From contig NC_079900.1 of NCBI RefSeq assembly GCF_024868665.1, positions 24,067,690 to 24,131,689 of the forward strand: a DNA stretch of 64,000 nucleotides, given 5' to 3'. The notes under the pieces were generated by a model, which saw only the letters and a program-made list of their open reading frames with translations, was not told where the DNA came from and made no database searches. Shown piece after piece: positions 48,525-60,085 of the stretch. Source of the DNA: Triplophysa rosa (lineage: Eukaryota; Chordata; Actinopteri; Cypriniformes; Nemacheilidae). Each line of letters opens with the position of its first letter. Positions within the stretch are counted from its first letter, which is position 1. The position numbers were made by a program, and so were the translations under genes.

Positions 48525-48880
48525 TTAAAGGGATAGTTCATCCAAAAATGAAAATTTCTGTCATCGTTTACTCACTCTCATGCCATTTTATACCTGTATA
48601 AATTACTTTGTTCCGATGAACACAAAGAAATATATTTGGAAGAATGTTAGTCATTTTCAGTTCCGGGACATCATTGACTACTATCTCATTATGTGTTCAA
48701 CAGAACAAAAACATTTTTTTTCCTACTATGGTAGTGGATGATGTCCCAGAACTGAAAATTGCTAACATTCTTCCAAATATCTTTCTCTGTGTTGATTGGA
48801 ACAAAGACATTGATACAGGTTTGAAACAACCTGAGGGTGAGTAAATGATAGACAGATGTTTGGATGAACTATCCCTTTAA
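48525..48880. mobile_element. TTAA MITE
   Basis: TTAAAGGGATAGTTCATCC and the inverse GGATGAACTATCCCTTTAA. The arms pair almost throughout (TTGGAAGAATGTTAG and its inverse). It lies 0.7 kb upstream of the baiap2l1 start codon. Confidence 0.85.
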
Positions 48881-49567
48881 TGTAAAAAAGGCAGATCACT
48901 CGGGTGGGCGCTGCTAATTTGTACGCCAGTCAAATGTTACATCCCACCTGTGCCATTATGAATCAGCATAGCAATTATTGCATATTCAGTAAAAGACAAG
49001 AAATACATTTGTACAGTTTATTAAAGGAAATAAAATTGTGCATTTATAACTGTACACAAATAGTTATAAACTTTAGGTCTATTCAGTAAATAATTATTCA
49101 GTGAGTGAATAGCAAGTTAGATGGTCAGCTCTAAAAGAAACATGTATATAAGGATCATTGAATCAGTGCGTTAAATTCAGACTAGTTTATCAACAACATA
49201 GTCAAATTCACTGAACTGAATGAACTCATTTAAATACTAATATAAAAGTCTGTGAGCATACATTATTGCTTCTTAATAGACTTAATAGCCATTTCAGTAA
49301 AATCATAAAGGAAACTGTTCTGCTGCCTGGGCCCCCTGTTGTGCCCTTATGTACTGTATACTTGCATGCGCTGTTTTGATTTTACCTCAGTATTTCAGCT
49401 GCGTTCTGACCTACACAAGAAAACTAAAATACTGGAGTTAAAGGCAATAAAGCAACAACTCCAAATGAAAGTTAATTTTATCATTTAATATAATTTCATA
49501 GCAACTGTACAGAAAGTGCATGTTTCTACAGACACAAAATCAAGAGATCATTCCAAATTTTCAGTTT
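48881..49567. other. Upstream stretch without recognised feature
   Basis: AT-rich; no paired ends or exon. Confidence 0.35.
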
Positions 49568-49719
49568 TATGTACATTTATGCATTTTGCAGATGCTTTTA
49601 TCCAACACGACTTACATTGCATTATACTATACATTTGTATCAGAGTGCAATCCCTGGGATCAAACCCATGACCTTGGCGTTGCTAGCGCCATGCTCTAAC
49701 CACTGAGCTACAGGAAAAC
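49568..49719 (-). repeat. HAmo-type SINE
   Basis: On the minus strand: GTAGCTCAGTGGTTAGAGCA, box-B-like GGTTTGATCCC and the ATGCATAAATGTACAT tail. Confidence 0.85.
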
Positions 49720-51930
49720 TTGTATGTTAGTTTCTCCAATACAGTTGTCATTTTATCCAAACGATATTTTACAAAATAATAAAATCTAACAGAATTTCAT
49801 TGTTAAATGAACCCCAGTTGAATCATTCCGAGTTTGCAGAAATTAGATTTGAATGAAATCGAAAACTTTTTGAATGGTCCACTGTCTGCCCAAAGATTCA
49901 CACTCTTAAATACTAGTGTTTATACATGTATTTTGGAAACCGTTCAAAAATGAATATTTAATGGAATTTTCAATCAATCTCTGTCATGAACGTGGGTGGT
50001 GAGAACAAGGACAGAGGACCCAGGTGCAGACAGCGGGTTAAGGGGTTAACAAGACATTTAATAAAATATAAATACAAAATACAAAACAAACACCCACGAG
50101 GGGGGGGGGGATTGGGGGGGAATATGGAAATAACTTTAAGGAAAATATGAATAGTTGGTTTATTTCTACATCGCCTCCCATCTTCTGTCTGGTGCTTGCT
50201 GGGAAGTTGATCATCACATCATCTGCCACATAAGAAAAAAAATGCATGAGAAAACTATTTTTGACTTTTTCACTTTAATAACACTAATCAAAACTAGAGT
50301 CATTCTCTTTAGCTTGGAGGCACACTAGGGCTGTACAACATATAACTTTTTAAAACTTCCTTATAATAATAATCTTACTATATTGTTTTTCTGCAATGCC
50401 ATAAATTGCTTTATGTTTTATCCAAAGCACTTTGGATCATCTTGTTGTCAAAACTTACCTTGCCAAATCAAAGCTAATTTTTTCATTTCATAATGATCTA
50501 AACAAAATATATTGATGGCTTTCATAACAAATTGTAATGTTGCACATGTTGAATTCAGGTAATTAGAGTTTAAGGGCACACAGTTTAAAGGGGAAATGAA
50601 CCATTCAACCAAATGTACATCACTTAGTAAACTTACTTTCACTTAAATAAAAAAACCCATACAGTAACAGATTCGATACATGTAAGCATTTAAGAAAAAA
50701 CGTGATGGTTTGTTATGCCTTTTGAAGCAAGGGCGCCGCCATCTTGCAGCGCCATGGCATGTGACATCACCGGGTTGGTTCGCTATAATGGCTGGTTTGT
50801 CATAATATAAAATATGTTTCGTAGCTTTGAACCAGTGACACAGTGTAATGCACATATGTATGAAAATTCTGTCATAATGCCACATAAACGCTAATTGTAT
50901 GAAGCGTTGTTTACACCACGTTGTGCCTTACGTTATGAAATCAATGTTTGGGATCATTTCGTGTGGTGTTTTTCTACACTATGGTGAAATACATACAGAC
51001 ATACAGATAGGATTTATCTACTTATGGCGAACACCAAAAATATTTATTTGACTTAATGAAGTACATTAAAAAGCAGTCATCAAGTAAAACATTAAACAGC
51101 CATACAGTATACAGTAAACATTAGATTTACGATATTATTTGATATTATGTACATCACCTGTTTTAAACTATCTATTGTGATACAAATATAATAAATGCAA
51201 TAACCAATAAATTGCTTTTTCATTAGTCTCTTTAGGTTGACTGCATATAGACAGTTTACACTTTGGACAAGAGGGCATTTGGGGAAGAAGAACAGGATCC
51301 CTATTCCAGCCTGTGCTGTCAACTCTATTAGGGCTGTGGATTATCATGGATTTGAGTATGCATACCTGTATGATGCTTTTTAAGCATACAAAGTTTGCTA
51401 TTACAGTAATTAACTTTAATATTTCATCAAGTGTAATGTACATTTGAAGGTTTACTATCAATCAATTATTACTTTTATTGTTTTTACTGTAATGAGACTC
51501 TCTGACAAAGAACTGTTGTACTAGTATTATAAGGAACACTAATAAATAGATAAAGCAATTCCTGTTGGCAGAGAGAGAGAGACTAAACTACCCAAGAATA
51601 TAAATTAAATGGTCATGGGGGCTTTATACAATAAAAAGAGGATGAGTGGATCTCAAAAAAAGAATGCTTATTAGAAAGAACATACTACAGTGTTCTTACA
51701 GTAATGGAATCCAGAGAATTCAAAATTATGTTATATGGTCATAGAACAATCATGAAATTTAATTTTTGGAACTGTAAAGAAACCATGTATGGTTTCATCA
51801 ATTGTCACTTTAACTTTTCTGTCAGTTTATCAACTCATCATCATCTGTGTTCTTTTTGCTTATCCACAGTGAGCTGTGTAACAGGGCTGCGAGGATGCAA
51901 ATCTGCCTAGATGCTTGGCAACAGTCTCTG
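49720..51930. other. Stretch without gene; decayed repeats
   Basis: At 49988-50090 a segment (GTCATGAACGTGGGTGGTGA, CAGAGGACCCAGGTGCAGAC) looks like an old LTR-type repeat fragment. G runs lie at 50100-50127. Nothing else recognised. Confidence 0.35.
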
Positions 51931-52850
51931 CTTTATTTGGTTTTTCTATAGCCTCCAAACTTCCCCACAGAAATTTCTTCCTCTTTGTGGAATACTTTGT
52001 GTAGAGGGAGTGAAGACTTCACCTCCAGCCAGTAACTGTTCTTCACCTCTGTCACTTTTACAGTTTCCTGGGCCACCACCAACTTTGAGTTAACGTCCAT
52101 GAGTGAGCAGGTTCCAAAAGAAGCATTATGACCTGGGCTGTCATATCTGCAGTCTCCTGACACAACTATCGACTCGTCAGATAAAGTGCTCAGTACTGCC
52201 TCGTTGTGTAATGTCCAGGCATTGTTGACCTCTGGGATGACATACGTCTTCTGTATTTTAAGAGATGTTTGTCAGACCAATGGTTTCACACACCTCCATA
52301 AATGGACTGCACTCGTTTCCAGTGACAAATACAGCAGCAGGGACAGAAACATTCCATTCCATTATTCCTCCGACTAATATCAGAGAATGCCACATATAAT
52401 TATGGCCATCAATACATTCTGTGGTTACCCTAAGGCCAAATCCACATCCAAAGACTCTTGGTGGCCTCACCAAACATTTTCCACAACCTTTCCAATGGCA
52501 CACACAAAACAGCTTCAGTAATTCCTCTGTAGAGACAATACTTTACCTATCTTGTGAGACTTTTGGTTCCTCAATATCACTGATACTTTCATCACTCTCG
52601 CTCATTGATTTTTCTTCCTCAGAATCTTCACAGCCCTCACTAATGTCAAGATGAAGAGATGATGATGCCCTAGTTGAGGAGGGGTCCTCCGCAGATGTAC
52701 AATATAAATGGTCATTCTTTTTTACAAAGTATGTCATCAGATGCATCAGTCTGTGTGCCAACACTGCCTGTCTCCTGATCTCCTCACCGATGTCGACTTC
52801 TGGGAACTTGCTGCTGGCCACTAGCTGCATGCATGTCTGCCTAACCTGTA
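51930..52850 (-). pseudogene. Decayed transposase-like gene (zinc ribbon plus DSPGH motif)
   Basis: On the minus strand, from an acceptor at about 52846: VRQTCMQLVASSKFPEVDIG, then an acidic-Ser region (DSEEEKSMSESDESISDIEE). After a break at about 52540 comes [20 protein letters not shown] with a later GHNYMWHS, a Cys/His ribbon. After a frameshift near 52262 comes [15 protein letters not shown] and [20 protein letters not shown] with the pattern G-D-x-R-x-D-S-P-G. From memory this order resembles Kolobok-type transposases and their domesticated relatives in fish. No terminal repeats were found around it. Seen: the motifs, one clear frameshift and a questionable 17-20 bp gap. Inferred: a dead copy. 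It could be a partly annotated host-like gene with a misread intron. Confidence 0.5.
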
Positions 52851-53009
52851 ACAAAATCTGATGTTTGTATTCACCCAAATGATGCTGATTGCATAAAAGA
52901 CTGTCCTTACATCCCGAATAGTATAGCATATTAAAATAGTACACCTTTTTGTTGTGGTATTCTGAAAATGTTATTTTATTAATATAAGAATGATGTGTAA
53001 CCACTAGGA

Positions 53010-54000
53010 GTGTTTGTTGTGTTTTTGATGGACATTAAACAAAATGAACCAAATCATGATGTAAATACCACATTTTTTGTCTGCAAATATTACTAGTTCA
53101 ACTGGTTATACAATGTAACATCAGTAAGGGTGTTGTGCAGTGATGCACAGAATCTTTGGGTGCAGTGGTCATTGACCAATCAGAATCAAGGACTGGAACT
53201 AAAACAATGTTTTTTAAGGGAATAGCGGGCTGATTTAGTAGGCGGAAGAAATACTTCAAAACAACAACAGTAAAGTTGGTCAAAACTTGTTTGCACGAAA
53301 TGCAAGAGAATTAAAGTAACGTTGTGTGGCAGGAACGGTTGTGTAATTGGAGATAACGTTTGGGGGTTACTATGTATGGTGTCCGACTGGTAAATGTGGA
53401 GTCAAGGTAAGAAATATTTATTTTGTGGTTAGCACCGACTTGTATGTTGTGAAATGGCAAACAGGTGTGCATTGGTTGTGGTTTGTTTTCATTTTTGACG
53501 GTCATTTCATTTGTTTGGCAACATGATGTAGAGCCAATAACTATAGAAATCTTGAGGCAGTGGGATTTTGTCTGAATTTATATAAGGATGGCTTGAGGGG
53601 CAACAGCTGATCAGTTTTGCTGTTATCGTAGAACGTTCAGGCTTTTGTGGGTTGATACTGTATATACTGTACCTGTCTATTCATTCCCTTAGCTTTAACG
53701 CTATAAAAATCAAATTTAAAAGCAGCAACAATGCAGTAGTGCCCCCCCTTTCGTCTTGTCATTTCACGAGATCTGGCAACAGTGATCCCTACTAACTTTC
53801 AAATCTTGCGTTGCCAGAAGTCTCAGTAGGGCTACAGTAGGGAAAGCAACCACAAAGCAGCTGGGAGACGTTAAGCAGGAGAACAAGTGGGTATACGCTA
53901 ACATAGATCTTTAGAAGTCATTATACGCAAACAGCGCTGTAGAAAAAGTAAGCATAAGGCCTATACGTGCGTATGACCCAGACTACACCGCACCGGGCTA
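53010..54000. other. Stretch without recognised feature
   Basis: No paired ends or supported exon. Confidence 0.35.
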
Positions 54001-54180
54001 GACGTCTATTAGATTTTCACTGACAGCCCAAATTCAGTCTTGTTTTAGCCTAGACCCATATTCACTGTCTATTAGACGTATGCATGTAGACATAGTCATT
54101 CAATAGCCGTCTAATTGATGACTAGTCTATTCTTGGTTTATAGTTAGACGTCTATTAGATTTTCACTGACAGCCCAAATT
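54001..54180 (+). repeat. Two 34-bp direct repeats 146 bp apart
   Basis: GACGTCTATTAGATTTTCAC and TGACAGCCCAAATT occur at 54001-54034 and again at 54147-54180. Several more GTCTATTAGACGT-like words lie between and after. Probably part of an old repeat. Confidence 0.7.
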
Positions 54181-54810
54181 TTACCTTGTTTTAGATTAGA
54201 CATCAGGGCTGTGTTTGGACGGTTTATAGACGTCTTTTAGACGCGAAATTGCTTGCTGAGGATACACCTTCCTTCAACAGCAACGCCAAGGAGATATAGG
54301 GCCGGTTTGTGGACTTGCGTTTCCCTTGTCTACCACTAGAGGGGACCCAAATCCAAACTATGATAAGCCAGTGCCAGTGAACAAAATATGAGCGGCATCT
54401 CACTCTCTTTACATGGAGTTCATCAAATCAACCAGTTAGTCACTTCAAATGTACATCTATATATTAACCATATTGTAGATGCTGTAATCCTTTCACAAAT
54501 TTCAAAACCATTCATGGAATTAATGTGCTTTCCTGTTTGTGTGTATAGTGTGTATCAAAGCCTATTCTCTAATAGCAGTACCCATGAACAAAGAGAAATT
54601 CGTTTTTTTTAGAGAAAATTTTAATTTTTGTGTGAATTGTAAAGCTGTCCAAATCAAATAAACATAAATATTTTGCTCAAAAACAATAAACACATCTTCA
54701 TGGGCCATTATGACATTTCTTTTTTGGCAGTTAAGCACCTCTCAAGTCCAAAGGCAAATCATTATATTAAAATCTCATTATCATTACACTGTCATTTGAT
54801 AACTTTATGG

Positions 54811-55257
54811 TGTGACGGAGACGTCAGGCTCTCTCACCACACCTCCACCAGGCTCTCATTACCCCACTCATCAGCACCAGCATAAAGACACTCCACGAAC
54901 ACTCACTCATCGTCTGGTCTTGCTTGTGTATATAGATTCAAACCTGTGATACTCACCTTGTTACCTACCTGAATTATTCCTTGTTGAAAGACTTCAGCCT
55001 GATCGTCTTCCTCCTTCATCTGTGTTGTCTTTAGTGTGTTCGTCTGATCCAGCCATCCTCACCTCAAGTCACCATCGTCACCTTCACTCCCGGATTCAAC
55101 AGCCCTGCGTTCACAATCTCCTGCAACCATCAAGGACAGTTTTAACTATCAGCCTCATCCTTCATAGTCATACAAGTATTACTCACCTGCACTCAGTCTG
55201 TGATGTATAAATAAAGTGTTGCAAACTTACCATCTGCCTTCGGAGTGTTCTGTTACA
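54811..55257 (+). mobile_element. Solo LTR, plus orientation
   Basis: Begins TGTGACGGAG, ends TTCTGTTACA, 447 bp, with an exact 5-bp duplication TATGG at 54806-54810 and 55258-55262. An AATAAA signal lies at about 55209, 45 bp from the end. No internal region remains. Gypsy-like by ends and size, family not certain. Confidence 0.85.
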
Positions 55258-56046
55258 TATGGGTTATCTTATATGTGCCATTGATTGCAGGATGTGCCAA
55301 AGGCAGGGAAACGCAGGTGGCCAGTTCAAGTATTTACAAAACCTCTTCAGGGCCCATGTGGAGTCTGCAGTCCACTTTGTAACCGAAACGTGAAACGGAA
55401 GTTTCAGCGGTTTTAGTGCTGTGACGTTTCAAGACCAAAGAAACATGTGTTGATGCTCAACTAAAGGGGATGAAACCCTGTTGGGCCATTCTGTGTCAAT
55501 CAACTCAATTTTTTTTCCTATTTTACAGAAGCAAGACCAACATCAGTTGTGATGAAAGCCAAAATATTAAATGCCACCGATGACAAGTTAAGTAATCAAT
55601 TAATTTGTAGAGGGAGATAAAAATGGCAATTTTCATCTGAAATTAGGAGCCATATTTGAGGGGGTAAAAATGTATTATTTTTTAGGTATAGCTGTTAATT
55701 TTAGCAATCCTTGATGCATTTTATGCCAATGGTGACAGCTCAAATGAAGAAGGGGCTTTTTTTTTAAACTAAATTTGCATTGCCCTTTTAACTCCAGAAC
55801 CGTTAATATCCTTTTAGATTCTTGTACTTGACCAACCTTTCTTTTGGGCACTACATTTTTAAAGCCCTACAAATTTCAGTCTTCAAATACAAGGCTCTAA
55901 ATGTGGCTTCATGAGAACTTAAAATGTACACATTTCAGACAGCAAAAACCAAATGTGGGTCATTTTTCAAAAATCTGGTACTTCATTTCTTTAAAGAGGA
56001 ATGTCTGGAGAACAAATAATGTTGAAACTAGGAATTTATCTTTTTA
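55258..56046. other. Stretch without gene
   Basis: Probably belongs in part to the same old repeat as 56047-56605. No open frame of note. Confidence 0.3.
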
Positions 56047-56605
56047 CCTTCTATCAAAACAACTGCCCTAAACATAACCATTTCTGTGTCATTTTGGCAC
56101 TGAGTTACTGTTAAAAATGATCGGGGTTGAGGCACATTAACTTGCTCTGAATAGTTTATAAGATTCTATATTTCTTTGAGTTACAGGGAAATTTGCATAA
56201 AGGGATGTTGTTAATTATGGCCCGAGCACCAATGATGTGAGAAATTGCTGCGTTTCTTATTGAGCTTGAGGGCACTCCTTCTGATGACCGTAACACTTAT
56301 ATTCTTCAAAATAATCACATTTTTGAGAGCCTAAACATGCTCGAGAAAACTCATGAAAGTTTACATACATGTCAGAGTGGTGAAAATGTAAATTTACATT
56401 CATGCATTTGGCAGACGCTTTTATCCAAAGTGACTTTGTTTCTGAGTATGTGCAATCCTGGGATCGAACCCATTACCTTGGTGTGCTAGCGCCATGCTCT
56501 AACCACTGAGCTCATGCTGTGTGGGTCATGTATATCTGATACGGGTCAGAATGAAGTGTGGCAAAATGACTGTATAGCGCCACCTACAAAATTTCAATAA
56601 AGCAG
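56047..56605 (-). repeat. Old repeat, inverse copy of 62200-62570
   Basis: CAAAACAACTGCCCTAAACA, CATTTTGGCACTGAGTTACT and AAATTTGCATAAAGGGATGT recur in inverse orientation near 62550-62395. A HAmo SINE interrupts this copy only. Confidence 0.75.
56388..56512 (-). repeat. HAmo-type SINE
   Basis: TTCATGCATTTGGCAGACGC, GGGATCGAACCC as box B and TCTAACCACTGAGCT as box A on the minus strand. Slightly internally deleted relative to 21875. Confidence 0.8.
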
Positions 56606-56794
56606 CGCTCGTGCTGTGTGGGCCAGTGGTGGTTGACATAGAATGTGACTGACTGGTATACAGCACTCATTAGCATGTCCTGGCCACTTGAATAATTTGG
56701 AAAAATAGTGTTGAAAATCATCTTTCAAGATTGAGGTGATATTGATGAATATAACCCATAGCAGTGGATACTGTTTGATCTAGTATGTCTGGCT

Positions 56795-56987
56795 GGGCTT
56801 CACATTTTGAAAGCAGGGAAAGTTCAAATAATCACCATCCAACTTGACAATACCACAATCACTCCTTCCAAAAAAGCCAGGAACCTCGGTGTCATATTTG
56901 ATGAACAGCTGACCTTCAATGATCACATTGCAAAGACAGCATGGTCATGCCGATATGCCTTATTCAACATTAGAAAGGTTAGACCCT
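56795..56987 (+). mobile_element. L2-like LINE, segment 1 (reverse transcriptase C-terminal part)
   Basis: Encodes ARNLGVIFDEQLTFNDHI and CRYALFNIRKVRP, the segment after the reverse transcriptase core of L2/CR1-clade LINEs. The frame stops right where the inserted element begins and resumes at 58711. Confidence 0.85.
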
Positions 56988-57352
56988 AGTAGTATATATG
57001 AGGGTCATTGTGTCAAAATGATTGATGGTGACCTTTGACCTTTGCGGGGGGGGTTGAATTACTTCCGGACCACCCATGTAGTGAGGGACAGCCCACATCG
57101 CGTTGACCTTTTGACCGTATCCGCCCACATCGCGTTGACCTTTTGACCGTATCCGCCCCCGTAGTGAGGGACCGCCCACGTCGCGTTGACCTTTTGACCG
57201 CATCCGCCCCGTAGTGAGGGACCGCCCACGTCGCGTTGAACTTTTCACCGTATCCTCCCATATTGTAGGGACAGCCCATTTGTCTCCATTTTTCCGGGGG
57301 GCATGTATGAGCATGATTTTATGAGGTTTTGACACGTATCATATGCATGAAT
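56988..57352 (+). repeat. Left inverted arm of the 1.72-kb element
   Basis: Pairs with 58348-58710 over its full length with few mismatches. Four CGCGTTGA-containing units in three spacings. Confidence 0.88.
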
Positions 57353-58347
57353 CAGTGTTGAAGTCTCGAGACTCAGACTCGGTCTTGAACTCGGGACCCT
57401 ATTTTAATGGTCTTGGTCTTGTCATGGACTTATGTGCATTTTGACTCGGTCTCGACTCGTATTCGAACATGTTCGGAATTGGACTTATGCCCGAGTCCAC
57501 TCGAGTCCCAGCAAAAATATTAAATACATTGAAAAGACGTCCCTTTATGGGCCAAAAATGAAAGTTGTTTCTATAGCTTTTCATGGCGTCTCCTGATTGT
57601 CTAATATTGATGTCCAGTCTGTACAAAGTAAAAACTGGTTGAAATTTTGAGTTTACACATGGAAATAAATTAAGTGAGACTCTTTGAAATAAACTGAGCT
57701 GAATGATTTGACTGCAGTAAGATAGCAAGCAACCAATGAATCAAGGTTAAAATTGATGATTTGTCAATGTTCATTGCATTGAATTGGTATCACTTTTGTA
57801 CCTGCAAAAATCACCATTATTGTGATACTTTTTTAGTATCTGTTAGTATCAGATACTAAAAGATACTAACAGATAATGAGGAATAAAGCGTGTCTTTGTA
57901 TTTCATTTTACACTTGGATATGTTGAATGTTTGTGGAAATTAGAAGCATAAGTTGTTTTCTGATGAGTTAGTGAGATATAGTGAGATTATAGCTTGTCAT
58001 TTACCCTAGACTGCATTGGACACTCTTGCAACACACAATGGATCCCCACAGCTCAATTCGTCATGCATTGTGTGAGGTGATTTACAGATGTCAGGTTGGG
58101 TCAGCTCAGGAATGTCTCCCTGAAACAGAGGCTTCTCAGTATAACGTCAGGAATGCTGTCTTTCCTCTCTCGAAAACGTAAGTTTTATCACATCCTATAC
58201 AGTATATATACATATCGAATGCTTTATTTAATTACTTATTTATTTAATTAATAATTTATTTATTTAATCACTTATTTATTCGCTGCTTTATTTATTTAAT
58301 CATTGCTATATTTATTCATAATTTCCTTTAATACCCGTATTTATTTA
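57353..58347. other. Loop of the 1.72-kb element
   Basis: 57360-57480 is made of GTCTCGACTCG-like words. A 14-bp hairpin (TATCTGTTAGTATC and its inverse) lies at 57837-57874. 58225-58345 is a TTTATTTAATCA-type tandem. No transposase reading frame was recognised. Confidence 0.5.
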
Positions 58348-58710
58348 TTCATGCATATGATACGTGTCAAAACCTCATAAAATCATGCTCAGACATGCCC
58401 CCCGGAAAAATAAAGACAAATGGGCTGTCCCTACAATATTTGAGGATACGGTCAAAAGTTCAACGCAATGTGGGCGGTCCCTCACTATGGGGTGGATGCG
58501 GTCAAAAGGTCAACGCGACGTGAGCGGTCCCTCACTACTGGGGCGGATACGGTCAAAAGGTCAACGCGATGTGGGCGGATACGGTCAAAAGGTCAACGCG
58601 ATGTGGGCGGTCCCTCACTACGTGGGTGGTCCGGAAGTAATTCAACCCCCCCGCAAAGGGCAAAGGTCACCATCAATCATTTTGACACAATGACCCTCAT
58701 ATATACTACT
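58348..58710 (-). repeat. Right inverted arm of the 1.72-kb element
   Basis: Inverse copy of 56988-57352. Inside edge of the arms is ATGCATATGATACGTGTC. Confidence 0.88.
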
Positions 58711-59157
58711 GACCCTATATCACTGAGCATGCGGCACAACTCCTTGTCCAGGCCCTGATAATGTCAAGGTTGGACTACTGCAATGCTCTCCTTGCTGGTC
58801 TTCCTGCAAAGGCTATCAAAACACTCCAGCTCGTTCAGAATGCAGCAGCACGCCTCATCTTCCAACAGCCCAAAAGGGCTCATGTGACAACCCTTTTCAT
58901 CTCTCTCCACTGGCTACCAGTTGAAGCCCGTATCAGATTCAAGTCACTAATGCTTGCCTACAGGACTATCACTGGATCTGCACCGGCATACTTTCACACC
59001 CTCCTACACTCCTACACCCCATCAAGAACCCTGCTTTCAGCAAACGACAGGCGTCTTGTATTGCCTTCTCAAAAGGGCAGTAAATCGCTTTCCCGCTCAT
59101 TCTCCTTCACAACTCCTTCCTGGTCGAACATTCTTCCTAACAACAGGTCTAGCTTTT
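58711..59157 (+). mobile_element. L2-like LINE, segment 2
   Basis: Continues the frame: TEHAAQLLVQALIMSRLDYC, NALLAGLPAKAIKTLQLVQN, AAARLIFQQPKRAHVTTLF, then LHWLPVEARIRFKSLML and PSRTLLSANDRRLVLP, the typical C-terminal end of L2-clade ORF2. At the end of the fragment a SINE is inserted. Confidence 0.92.
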
Positions 59158-59331
59158 AAAGATTTATTTTTTTGGCGTTTTGCCTTTATTTGACAGAGAG
59201 AGACTCTTTTCAGAGAGGACAGGAAGCAAAGTGGATGAGAGAGAGGGGGTAGGGTCGGGAAAGGACCACGAGCCGGGACTCGAACTCGGGTCGCCCAGGA
59301 CGCACCGGCGCCACATGTCGGAGCACAAACC
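59158..59331 (-). repeat. Second tRNA-derived SINE type, 3' part
   Basis: On the minus strand: GTGCTCCGACATGTGGCGCC, then GAGTTCGAGTCCCGG as box B, then a CT-rich body and an AAATAAATCTTT tail. Flanked by an 18-bp duplication ACAACAGGTCTAGCTTTT at 59140-59157 and 61524-61541. The head lies at 61499-61523, after the fold-back insertion. Confidence 0.85.
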
Positions 59332-60067
59332 TATGGAGGACTAAACCTGCAAAAATTATAAATAAATGAATGTATAAATAAATAAATATATAAACGAATA
59401 AATGTAATAATATGAAAATAAATACAGGAATGAATGGTTTGATAAAACAAAATAATTCGTTTTAGCTATTATTGATCTTAGCTTTAACTTTTCTTTTCAT
59501 TTTTTAAATTGATTTATTATTTTTTGTGTCCATTTTTAATTATTTTTAATTATTTTAATTTTTTATTTTTAGATTATTTTATTTATCATTTCCTTTTATT
59601 TTTACATTTATTTATTTATACGTTTATTTATTTTTATATTTATTTATTATCGCATGTATTTATTTCCACTTTTATTTATTTATTCTTGTATTTATTCTTA
59701 CTTTTCTGTGTCTTGTATGATAATTAGATGGGTTGGTCTTGCCTACTATTGGTTCAGCGTAGATTGAAGCGTTTGATCGATTACTCTTGACTTGTTTTGG
59801 ACTAACGTCACGTCACTCACTGATCGTTTGCTTCGTGTATAACGTTAAGTAACTATGGCGGGCGCACAATTAGCTAGAGAGTTACAGCATTTAGCCAATG
59901 AAGTCGATAACCATGCATCAAATGACTATGTGTCATTCAGATTAGATGCATTTATTGATGATTTATTACAGATTGACGGCGAGATAAATGACAAAGTTCT
60001 CCCTCGGTTGTTAGCCTCTTTGCAGCACATTCAAAGTCTGTGCGAGTCAGAGGGTGCTATGGTGGTG
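59332..60067 (+). repeat. Left arm of the fold-back element
   Basis: Pairs with 60793-61498; the main difference is a block of about 30 bp near 60000-60030 that is only in this arm. Confidence 0.87.
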
Positions 60068-60085
60068 TTACAGTTCAACTGGTGA
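59855..60085 (+). CDS. Small protein start in the left arm, 76 codons
   Basis: Begins MAGAQLARELQHLANEVDN with A at -3 and an ATTGG box about 107 bp upstream. Continues as mostly helical, acidic sequence with DYVSFRLDAFIDDLLQIDGE and ends near SLCESEG, then runs into unrelated sequence. It is the mirror of the frame at 60975-60751. From memory it resembles the ~70-residue helical lead before the integrase core of some fish rve-type transposases (ends in C-x-x-E-G), but no catalytic residues are present. It may be the first exon of such a transposase or a captured gene start. Function not assigned. Confidence 0.4.
   Translation: MAGAQLARELQHLANEVDNHASNDYVSFRLDAFIDDLLQIDGEINDKVLPRLLASLQHIQSLCESEGAMVVLQFNW

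Larger units (their letters stand above)
56988..58710. mobile_element. 1.72-kb element with 365-bp inverted repeats, 6-bp duplication
   Basis: Ends AGTAGTATATATGAGGGTCA on both strands, with exact duplication GACCCT at 56982-56987 and 58711-58716. Removing the element and one duplication restores the LINE frame. Each arm holds a tandem array of a ~32-60 bp unit (CGCGTTGACCTTTTGACCG). The loop is about 1 kb with no transposase recognised. Superfamily not assigned: the 6-bp duplication does not fit Tc1, hAT, PIF or piggyBac. Confidence 0.88.

Noticed and set aside
57080..57290. Regularly spaced repeats resembling a CRISPR array
   Set aside because: This is a eukaryotic window; units are tandem with related spacers and lie in an inverted arm of a transposon.
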